From JASHUC01 sp035523875 (GTDB lineage: Bacteria; Pseudomonadota; Gammaproteobacteria; Steroidobacterales; Steroidobacteraceae), in the NCBI GenBank assembly GCA_035523875.1, contig DATKPY010000039.1, forward strand, positions 1 through 64,000: a stretch of 64,000 nucleotides of DNA. The letters are read 5' to 3'. The stretch's first letter is position 1. Each line of letters opens with the position of its first letter. This document shows, in pieces, positions 57,691 to 64,000 of this stretch. The notes beneath the pieces were generated by a model. That model was not told the origin of the DNA, did no database searches, and saw only the letters and a program-made list of their open reading frames with translations. A program made the translations under genes and the position numbers.

Positions 57691-58563
57691 ATGGACAAGT
57701 TCCTCGTCGTGACAGCCGACGATTTCGGGCTGCACGAGGCTGTCAACGAGGCGGTCGCCGCGGCCGCGCGCGCCGGCACCTTGAGCGCTGCGAGCCTCAT
57801 GGTCGCGGCGCCCGCCGCACGCGATGCCGTCGAGCGCGCGCGCGCGCTCCCGCAGCTCGCCGTGGGCCTGCACCTCACGCTCGCGGACGGCTGGGCGGCG
57901 CTCTCCCCGCAGCAGATTCCGCGGCTCATCGGGCTCGACGGGCGCTTTCCCGATCGGATGTTCCTCGAGGGCTGGCGGTTCTTCTCGAGCCCGGCGGCGC
58001 GCCGTGAGCTCGAGGCCGAGATCCGCGCCCAGTTCGCTGCGTTCGCGCGCACGGGACTCGCGCTCGATCACGTCAACGCCCACAAGCACTTCCATCTGCA
58101 TCCCACCGTACTTGCGATCCTGCTGCGGGTGGCGCGCGAGTTCGGCTCGCCCGCCGTGCGGGTGCCGGCCGAGCCGCTGTGGTTCGCGCGCCGCTCATCC
58201 CCGGTTGCGGCCGTGCTCGCAGCGGCGGGCCTCGCCCCCTGGCTCGCGCTCATGAAGCGCCGCCTGCGCGCCGCGGGCCTCGCGCACAACGATCAGGTGT
58301 TCGGGATCGCAGCGAGCGGTGCGATGGACGAGCCCACATTGCTCGCAATCCTCGCGAATCTGCCTCCGGGCGCCACCGAGATCTACCTGCACCCGGCGAC
58401 CCGCTCCGGCGCTGCAATCACCCCAACGATGAGCGGCTACCGGCATGCCGATGAGCTCGCGGCGCTCCTCTCCCCCCACGTTCGGGCGGCGCTCGATGCG
58501 ACGCGCGCCGGGCGCGGCGGCTACCGCAGGCTCGCATCGCTCGAGAGGGCATGCGCCGCATGA
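57691..58563 (+). CDS. hpnK: HpnK, hopanoid-associated YdjC/ChbG-type deacetylase
   Basis: A 290-residue YdjC-fold deacetylase, taken to remove the acetyl group from the HpnI product before HpnJ. Metal-binding residues are visible in VTADDFGLHEAVNEAV (Asp10/Asp11) and DHVNAHKHFHLHP, with late IYLHPATRSGAA. Start ATG 57691 has GAGG just upstream. Its stop overlaps the ATG of the hpnL remnant (ATGA), showing that hpnK and hpnL were once coupled. Confidence 0.92.
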   Translation: MDKFLVVTADDFGLHEAVNEAVAAAARAGTLSAASLMVAAPAARDAVERARALPQLAVGLHLTLADGWAALSPQQIPRLIGLDGRFPDRMFLEGWRFFSSPAARRELEAEIRAQFAAFARTGLALDHVNAHKHFHLHPTVLAILLRVAREFGSPAVRVPAEPLWFARRSSPVAAVLAAAGLAPWLALMKRRLRAAGLAHNDQVFGIAASGAMDEPTLLAILANLPPGATEIYLHPATRSGAAITPTMSGYRHADELAALLSPHVRAALDATRAGRGGYRRLASLERACAA

Positions 58564-58811
58564 GGCTCGCCGTACGCATCGCTCGTGATCGCCGCCGCCT
58601 TCATCCTGGGGTGCCTGCCGGCTTGGGCGTCCAGGAGGCGGGTTTGATAGGATTTGGGAGCATCCTTGGTCTGCCGCCGGACGCAGCGCTCACCCTGTCG
58701 CTCGTCAAACGGTTGCGGGAGATTCTGTTCGGGATACCGGCTCTCGTGAGCTGGCAGTGGGCGGAGGGATGGAAGGGGTTTCACTATGGACGCAGTCGCA
58801 ACGAGCCTTGA
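58560..58811 (+). pseudogene. hpnL: hpnL remnant: internally deleted hopanoid-associated membrane protein
   Basis: An 83-codon frame starts at ATG 58560, sharing ATGA with hpnK. From VPAGLGVQEAGLIGFGSILG onward (58611-58770) it matches the conserved end of HpnL/UPF0104 (lysylphosphatidylglycerol synthase TM) proteins, including PPDAALTLSLVKRLREILFGIPAL. The family is about 320 residues with 7-8 TM helices; only the start codon and last ~65 residues remain. The junction segment (58563-58610) is basic and not membrane-like; in the +2 frame it reads SLVIAAAFILG, suggesting a frameshift as well. Its 3' end overlaps the next gene by 26 nt. Confidence 0.8.
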
Positions 58812-59637
58812 GATGGGCTCACCTGAGCATCGCGAGGTTCTCGCGCGGTTCTTTCTCGACACCTACGTCGATTACACACCGGAGGACATTGCCTGGCCCA
58901 AGCTGAGCGGGGATGCGCTCGCGAAGCTCACGGGCCTGCCGTTCTGGCAGGAGGCCGTCGCCACGGAGAACGTCACCTCGCACACGGTCGCCGCCGCCGC
59001 GGTCATCGAGCCGGACCCACAGGTGCGCAAGGCGATCGAGCTGCAAGGCTTCGAGGAGCAGCGCCATGCGCGGCTCTTGGCCGCCCTCACCTCGCATTAC
59101 CGGATCTCGATCGACTCACCGCCCCCATTCGAGCCGCGCTCGATCGAGAACGATTTTCTCTTCGCCGGCTTCGGGGAGTGCTTCGACTCCTTCTTCGCGT
59201 TCGGGCTGTTTGCGCTCGCGGGCGAGTCCGGATACTTCGCACCCGAGCTCATCGCGATCTTCGAGCCGGTGATCCAGGAGGAAGCGCGCCACATCCTGTT
59301 CTTCGTGAACTGGGTACGCTACCGACGTGCGCAGCTACCGCTTTGGAAGCGCCCGCTCTTTCGGCTGCGCTGCGCGCGGATCATCGCGAAGCAGGTCGCG
59401 AGCCGTGTGCGGACGGCCCGCACCCTCGGTCAGGGGCCCTCGGGGGGCTCCGCCGAGAACTTCACCATGAGCGCTCATCAGGATCTCGGCCCGGACATCA
59501 CGCTCCACAAGCTGCTGCGCCTGTGCTTGGCCGAGAACGACCGGCGCATGGCGGCGTACGACCTGCGCCTTCAACGACCGCGGCTCGTGCCGGCGATCGC
59601 GCGGTTTCTCTACAACGTCCTGCCCGCGAGGCTCTGA
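58786..59637 (+). CDS. Ferritin-like (putative diiron) protein in the hopanoid locus
   Basis: A 283-residue, mostly helical soluble protein that I cannot name. Two ExxH helices (Glu91-x-x-His94 in EEQRHARLL, Glu166-x-x-His169 in EEARHILFF), plus Glu61 and Glu131 at fitting spacing, form the carboxylate/His set of diiron ferritin-like oxygenases and oxidases. The C-terminal third is basic (KRPLFRLRCARIIAKQ). ATG 58786 has GGAAGGGG upstream. It follows hpnI-hpnJ-hpnK-(hpnL) on the same strand. Hydroxylation or desaturation of a hopanoid or fatty substrate is possible but unproven. Confidence 0.75.
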   Translation: MDAVATSLEMGSPEHREVLARFFLDTYVDYTPEDIAWPKLSGDALAKLTGLPFWQEAVATENVTSHTVAAAAVIEPDPQVRKAIELQGFEEQRHARLLAALTSHYRISIDSPPPFEPRSIENDFLFAGFGECFDSFFAFGLFALAGESGYFAPELIAIFEPVIQEEARHILFFVNWVRYRRAQLPLWKRPLFRLRCARIIAKQVASRVRTARTLGQGPSGGSAENFTMSAHQDLGPDITLHKLLRLCLAENDRRMAAYDLRLQRPRLVPAIARFLYNVLPARL

Positions 59638-59646
59638 TTCGGCGCA

Positions 59647-60633
59647 TCAGTCGAGGTAGCCGTGCTCGCGAAACCACCCGAGCGCATCCACGAACGCCTC
59701 GTGCGCCGGACGCGATCGAAACCCGAGCTCGCGCTCGGCCTTCGCGCTCGAGAAGAACATGCGCTTGCGCGCCATGCGCACACCCTCGACCGTGACGCGC
59801 GTGGGCCGCCCGCTCAAGCGCGAGTAGCCTTGGGCGAGGAATGCGATCGGCAGCACGAGCGCGTGCGGCAGGCGAATCCACGGTGGTCGGCGACCGACGA
59901 GCGTCGCGATCTCGCCCAGGATCTCGCGCAAGGTCAGATTCTCGCCCCCGAGGATGTAGTGCTCGCCCACCCGCCCGCGTTCGAGGGCAAGGAGGTGCCC
60001 CTCGGCCACGTCGTCGACGTGTGCGACGTTGAGTCCGGTGTCAACGTAGGCGGGCGTACGGCCGCGCGCCGCATCGACGATGATCTGGCCCGTCGGCGTG
60101 GGCTTCACGTCACCGGGCCCCACTGGGGTCGCGGGGTTGACGATGACGAGATGCATGCCGCCTCGCGCCGCCTCGCGCGCAAGCTGCTCGGCCAAGAACT
60201 TCGAGCGCTTGTAGTGCCCGATCATGTGCGCAAGTCCGACGGGGCTGCGCTCGTCGCCGGGAGAGCCGTCCGCCGGCAGACCGATCGTCGCGACGCTGCT
60301 CGTGTACACGATCCGCTCGACACGCATGCGGCGGGCGGCATCGAGGACATTGCGGGTCCCCTCGACGTTCGTGCGATAGAGCTCGCGCGGGTCGCGCACG
60401 CCCAAGCGGTAGTCCGCGGCGACGTGAAACAGGGCGTCGCAGCCGGCGAGCGCCCGCTCGAGCGAGCCCACGTCCGTGAGATCGCCCGCGACGATCTCGA
60501 GCGGCAGCCCACGCAGGTTGAGTCGATTCGAGCTCATGCGCACGAGACAGCGCGTCTGCCAGTCCCGGGCGAGGAGCCGCCGCACGACCGCCGCGCCGAC
60601 GAACCCGGCCGCCCCCGTCACGAGCGCCCTCAT
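59647..60633 (-). CDS. hpnA: HpnA, hopanoid-associated NAD-dependent sugar epimerase
   Basis: A 328-residue short-chain dehydrogenase/epimerase. Nucleotide motif VTGAAGFVGAAVV at the N-terminus; YTSSVATIG (catalytic Ser) and YKRSKFLAE (YxxxK); family-typical LFHVAADYRLG and NVAHVDDVAEGH. HpnA is regularly found in hopanoid loci; its exact step is not settled. The start overlaps the hpnG stop by 4 nt. It is convergent with the ferritin-like gene (9-nt gap). Confidence 0.93.
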   Translation of the reverse strand: MRALVTGAAGFVGAAVVRRLLARDWQTRCLVRMSSNRLNLRGLPLEIVAGDLTDVGSLERALAGCDALFHVAADYRLGVRDPRELYRTNVEGTRNVLDAARRMRVERIVYTSSVATIGLPADGSPGDERSPVGLAHMIGHYKRSKFLAEQLAREAARGGMHLVIVNPATPVGPGDVKPTPTGQIIVDAARGRTPAYVDTGLNVAHVDDVAEGHLLALERGRVGEHYILGGENLTLREILGEIATLVGRRPPWIRLPHALVLPIAFLAQGYSRLSGRPTRVTVEGVRMARKRMFFSSAKAERELGFRSRPAHEAFVDALGWFREHGYLD

Positions 60634-61355
60634 GGCCCCGGCCCCCCGAGCTCCGCCTCGCAGAGCACGCCGCTGCGCCCAAGCGCACGCAACGAGCCGC
60701 GCGCGGCGTGGTAGCGGTGCGCAAGATTGAGCAGCGGACCGAGCAGCCCCGGCTCGCGCGCGAGCGCGCGCAACAGCCGAGCGATCGACACCCCACCGCA
60801 GCTCGCGGCTGCCAGCACCACGGCGCGCGGCAGCTCATCGGATGCGGCATCGACGATCACGCGCACGGCGACGAAAGGCACGCCGCGCGCGCGCGCCACC
60901 TCGGCGACGGCGTAGCTCTCCATGTCGACCGCTGCGGCGCCGGTATCGCGGAACGCGTGCGACTTCTGCGCGCGAGTCTCGAGCGCGCGTTCGCTCGTGA
61001 GCAGCAGGCCGCCGGCGACGGGCCGCTCGGCCGCGAGCGCGCGGGCGATGCGCTCGCGCCAGGGCGCGGAGGTGGCGAGCGCGGGACCGCCGCTGCGGAT
61101 GAGCGCCTCGGGCACGACGAGGGTGCCCGCGGCGAGTGAGGGATCGAGGCCTCCGGCGAGCCCGCAGCTTGCGAGCGCACCGCACCCCGCATCGATGAGC
61201 GCCGCAGCGCTGCGCGCAGCCGCCGCGCAACCGACGCCGCTCGTGGCGAGGCGCGCGCCCCCGGGCAACGTCACGGATCCGGTGCGACCCGGCCACGGAG
61301 CGCCGAGCGCCCGGGCCTCGGCGGCGAGCGCTGCGACGATCCCGAGTGCCCTCAC
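60630..61355 (-). CDS. hpnG: HpnG, adenosylhopane nucleoside phosphorylase
   Basis: A 241-residue purine-nucleoside-phosphorylase-like protein that removes adenine from adenosylhopane to yield ribosylhopane. Seen: VRALGIVAALAAEARAL opening, GVGCAAAARSAAALIDAG, SCGLAGGLDPSLAAGTLVVPE, and DMESYAVAEVARARGVPF (the Met-Glu-Ser substrate motif). Start GTG 61355 has GGAGAGG upstream; earlier in-frame sequence is not family-like. It lies 56 nt after shc. Confidence 0.92.
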   Translation of the reverse strand: MRALGIVAALAAEARALGAPWPGRTGSVTLPGGARLATSGVGCAAAARSAAALIDAGCGALASCGLAGGLDPSLAAGTLVVPEALIRSGGPALATSAPWRERIARALAAERPVAGGLLLTSERALETRAQKSHAFRDTGAAAVDMESYAVAEVARARGVPFVAVRVIVDAASDELPRAVVLAAASCGGVSIARLLRALAREPGLLGPLLNLAHRYHAARGSLRALGRSGVLCEAELGGPGP

Positions 61356-61410
61356 CCGCCTCTCCAGCTTACGGTGCCGCGGCGCGGTCGCTGCGACGGG
61401 TCCCCGGGCC

Positions 61411-63369
61411 TCAGTGGACGGCTCCGATGCGGCCGGCGTTGCGGTACGCCGCGAGCGCCCAGAGCGGGAAATACTCGCAGTACCCGTGATATTTGAGATA
61501 GAACACCCGCGGGAAGCCGGGTGCCGTGAATGCGTCATGGACCCACAGTCCGTCGGCGCCCTGCGTGCGCAGCAGCCATTCCACCCCGCACCGCACGCTC
61601 TCCGAGCGCGCCTCGCCCGCCGCCACGAGCGCAAGCAGCGCCCACGCCGTCTGGTGGGGAGTACTCGGCTCGGGCCCGCCGGCGCGCGTGCGATCCGCAT
61701 AGCTGTCGTTGCTTTCGCCCCAGCCGCCGTCGGCGTTCTGCTTGGAGAGAAGCCAGCTCACGGCGCGCCGCACCGCCGGATCGCTGCCGCCGACCCCGGC
61801 CTGCGCGAGCGCGGTGATGACCGACCAGGTGCCGTAGATGTAGTTCGTGCCCCAGCGCCCGAACCACGGTCCGCTCGGCTCCTGCTCGCGGCGCAGGAAG
61901 TCGATCGCCCGCTCGAGCGCGGAGCGGTCCTGCGGGCGACGGATCCGTCCGAGCGCGGCGACCACGCGGCCCGTGACATCGCTCGTCGGCGGATCGAGCA
62001 GCGCGCCGTGGTCGGCGAAGGGAATCTCATTGAGGTAGTAGTGGGTGTTGTCCGCGTCGAAGGCGGCGAAGCCGCCGTTCGCGCTCTGCATGCCGACCAG
62101 CCAGTCGAGCGCTCGCGTCACGCACTCGGCGTAGTCGCCGCGCGCCTGCGCGTGGTCCATCGCCCAGACGACAGCGGCCGTGTCGTCGAGGTCCGGATAG
62201 CTGTCGTTCACGAACTGAAATGGCCAGCCCCCGCCCTCGAGGCTCGGACGGCGCGCCCGCCAGTCCCCGGGATTCAGCACCTGAATGGCCTTGAGCCAGT
62301 CGAGCGCCCGCGCCGCCGCGGCATTGCCCGCCTCGCTCCCATCCTCGAGCAGCGCGAGGCTCGCGAGCGCGGAATCCCACACGGGCGAGACGCACGGCTG
62401 GCAGTAGGCGGATGCGCCGTTCACGACGAGCAGCATCTCGATCGCGCGCTTCGCCGTGAGGCGCCGCGGATCCTCGGGCGGATAGCCGAGCAGCACCAGC
62501 ATTTCGAGCGCGTTCACCATCGCCGGAAAGATCGCTCCGAGGCCGCCCTCGCCGTTCAAGCGCTCGAGCACCCAGCGCTCGGCGCGCTCGAGCGCGCGCG
62601 CCCGCACCGCGCGCGGGATGAGCGGATCGATCGCACGCCCGACTCGATCGAGCGCGAGAAATACGCGATTGAGGAAGCCCGTGCGCCGGAAGTAGTGGCG
62701 CTCCGCCTCCGGGGGCGTCGTGAAGAGCTCGCGGATGTCGATCGCGCGCGGATTCTTCGCCCGCGGCCGCAAGGAGGTGAGCACGAACAGCGGCACCATG
62801 ACGGTCCGCGACCAGTAGGACACTTTCTCGAGGTGAAACGGAAACCAGCGCGGCAGCAGCATGATCTCCACGGGGATGTAGGGCACCCCGCGCCAGGGGA
62901 GCTGTCCGAACAGCGCGAGCGCAATGCGCGTGAACACGTTGGTGCGCGCGGCGCCGCCGTGCGCGAGGATCGCCGCACGCGCGCGCGCCATGTGCGGCGC
63001 ATCCGGGGAATCCCCGACGAGCTTGAGCGCGTAGTACACCTTGACGCTGCAGCTCAAATCGAAGCTGCCGCCCTGGTAGAGCGGCCAGCCTCCGTGCGCG
63101 GCCTGGTGCGCGCGCAGGTAAGCGGCGATCTTGCCTTCGAGGACGGGATCGATCTCGTCCAGGAAGTGCATCATCATGATGAACTCCGCAGGAATGGTGC
63201 AGTCGGCCTCGAGCTCGTACACCCAATAGCCGCGCGCGTGCTGGCGCGCGATGAGGGCTTCGCGCGCGGCCGCGATCGCCTCCTCCAGCCGCAGGGGGCG
63301 CTCCGCGGCGGTGAGCGGGGTGGCGAGCGTCGCGCTGCGCGCCTCCAGTGCGGGCGATCCGCTTCTCAT
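61411..63369 (-). CDS. shc: Squalene-hopene cyclase
   Basis: A 652-residue membrane-associated class II triterpene cyclase converting squalene to hopene/hopanol. The catalytic acid motif DLDD is at residues 393-396 (SYPDLDDTAAVVWAM). Several QW repeats (QSANGGFAAFDADN, QNADGGWGES, QGADGLW) and the N-terminal QHARGYWVYELEADCTI are present. Length is normal. Start ATG 63369 overlaps the squalene synthase stop (ATGA), so the two steps are coupled. Confidence 0.97.
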   Translation of the reverse strand: MRSGSPALEARSATLATPLTAAERPLRLEEAIAAAREALIARQHARGYWVYELEADCTIPAEFIMMMHFLDEIDPVLEGKIAAYLRAHQAAHGGWPLYQGGSFDLSCSVKVYYALKLVGDSPDAPHMARARAAILAHGGAARTNVFTRIALALFGQLPWRGVPYIPVEIMLLPRWFPFHLEKVSYWSRTVMVPLFVLTSLRPRAKNPRAIDIRELFTTPPEAERHYFRRTGFLNRVFLALDRVGRAIDPLIPRAVRARALERAERWVLERLNGEGGLGAIFPAMVNALEMLVLLGYPPEDPRRLTAKRAIEMLLVVNGASAYCQPCVSPVWDSALASLALLEDGSEAGNAAAARALDWLKAIQVLNPGDWRARRPSLEGGGWPFQFVNDSYPDLDDTAAVVWAMDHAQARGDYAECVTRALDWLVGMQSANGGFAAFDADNTHYYLNEIPFADHGALLDPPTSDVTGRVVAALGRIRRPQDRSALERAIDFLRREQEPSGPWFGRWGTNYIYGTWSVITALAQAGVGGSDPAVRRAVSWLLSKQNADGGWGESNDSYADRTRAGGPEPSTPHQTAWALLALVAAGEARSESVRCGVEWLLRTQGADGLWVHDAFTAPGFPRVFYLKYHGYCEYFPLWALAAYRNAGRIGAVH

Positions 63370-64000
63370 TGCGCCGAGCTCCCGTCGGAGGGGTACGGGG
63401 CGCTCGCAAGGGATGCGGAGACGACCTCCGCGCCAAAATCACGGGCCGCCGCCGGACGCTGCGCGGCGATCGTCGCCGCGCGGCTGTGACGGCGCACCTC
63501 GGCGGGCGCCGCAAGGGGCAGATCCCGCGCCGTCCAGTCGAACAGCCGCATCAGCATCCGGTCGTTGCGCACCGCGAGCGTGGTCGTGAGCCGGGTGAGG
63601 GCCACCGCGGCGTGCGATACCTTCACCTCGGCTCCCGATCTGAACAGCGGATTGCGCTCGATGCGGCGCAGGGTGAGAGCGGCGAGACCGATGGCCCACA
63701 GGCAGAAGCGGCGGATTCCCGCTTCCCGCCTCGGGATGAGGAGCGTGAACGCGATCGCGTTACGCAGGTGTGCATGCGCGAGGCCGATCAACTCGCGCAA
63801 GCCTGCGGCGAAGCGTGCATCGGCTGCCGCCGGCTCCAGCCGCGCGAGCTCGACGCCGTGACGCGCGAACAGCTCCTGCGGCAGCCAGCAGGCCCCGCGG
63901 CTGCGGTCCTCCCACATGTCCTTGAGGATGTTGGTCATCTGCAACCCCTGTCCGAAGGAGGCCGCGAGCTCCCGCAGCGCCGCGCGCCGCTCGCCGTCGA
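63366..64000 (-). CDS. Squalene/phytoene synthase family protein, N-terminus beyond window
   Basis: The C-terminal ~210 residues of a trans-isoprenyl head-to-head synthase; the frame stays open to the window end. The second Asp-rich motif is NILKDMWEDR, in ASFGQGLQMTNILKD context. The following IPRREAGIRRFCLWAIGLAALTLRRI and VKVSHAAVA are typical of bacterial squalene synthases (Sqs) and of HpnD. Since it directly precedes shc it should make squalene (or presqualene diphosphate) from farnesyl diphosphate. Which of the two cannot be decided without the N-terminal half and the neighbours. Confidence 0.88.
   Translation of the reverse strand, partial: DGERRAALRELAASFGQGLQMTNILKDMWEDRSRGACWLPQELFARHGVELARLEPAAADARFAAGLRELIGLAHAHLRNAIAFTLLIPRREAGIRRFCLWAIGLAALTLRRIERNPLFRSGAEVKVSHAAVALTRLTTTLAVRNDRMLMRLFDWTARDLPLAAPAEVRRHSRAATIAAQRPAAARDFGAEVVSASLASAPYPSDGSSAQ

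Noticed and set aside
61356..61700. Upstream extension of the hpnG frame into shc
   Set aside because: It is antiparallel-frame reading within shc with no phosphorylase features; GTG 61355 has a ribosome site and the expected N-terminus.

Overview
The window is a GC-rich, gene-dense, single-chromosome-like segment of a gammaproteobacterium, probably of xanthomonad or nevskialean affinity. The evidence is conserved gene order (tRNA-Leu(TAG)-tig-clpP-clpX-lon; fimV-truA-accD-folC-SPOR-cvpA-purF; aroC-prmB), gamma-type EF-P modification genes (epmA/epmB), MiaE, LpxH, FimV and a FimX-like protein. No insertion sequence, prophage, CRISPR array or plasmid function is visible. Most genes overlap their neighbours by 1-8 nt (GTGA/ATGA junctions), so translational coupling is the rule.

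Layout. 1-6.9 kb (minus): tRNA-Val (cut by the window edge), a DUF4337 membrane protein, lon (broken by an in-frame TAG and preceded by a near-consensus heat-shock promoter), clpX, clpP, tig, tRNA-Leu. 6.9-9.8 kb (minus): a tightly overlapped MAPEG protein / ThDP enzyme / alpha-beta hydrolase cassette of unknown role with an operator-like palindrome in front. 9.9-19 kb (minus): an MdtABC-type tripartite RND efflux system plus its outer-membrane lipoprotein. 19.1-19.5 kb: four tRNA genes (Pro, Arg, His, Lys). 19.6-24 kb: cysS and gltX (minus), then a periplasmic cyclophilin and lpxH (plus). 24-38.3 kb (minus): one long gene run from fimV through truA, accD, folC, SPOR, cvpA, purF, glycerate kinase, a receiver-Ser/Thr kinase fusion and miaE to an OmpR/EnvZ-type pair. 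38.7-44.2 kb: aroC and prmB (minus), psd and epmA (plus), efp (minus), epmB (plus). 44.3-49 kb: a FimX-like degenerate GGDEF/EAL protein, a small lipoprotein, an exported tandem-VOC protein and a CPA1 antiporter.

49-64 kb is an isoprenoid/hopanoid locus. Precursor supply: dxs, ispA, idi. Squalene formation and cyclisation: squalene/phytoene synthase family gene (cut by the window end) and shc. Side-chain attachment and decoration: hpnH, hpnG, hpnA, hpnI, hpnJ, hpnK. The gene set predicts bacteriohopanetetrol-type hopanoids with a cyclitol-ether (glucosamine-derived) head group. hpnL survives only as an 83-codon, internally deleted remnant, and is followed by an unrecognised ferritin-like diiron protein. 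A luciferase-family flavin enzyme lies 3 nt downstream of dxs. These extra oxidative enzymes are the best candidates for undescribed hopanoid-linked chemistry. Other items worth attention are the amber codon in lon and the receiver-kinase fusion coupled to miaE and a two-component system.
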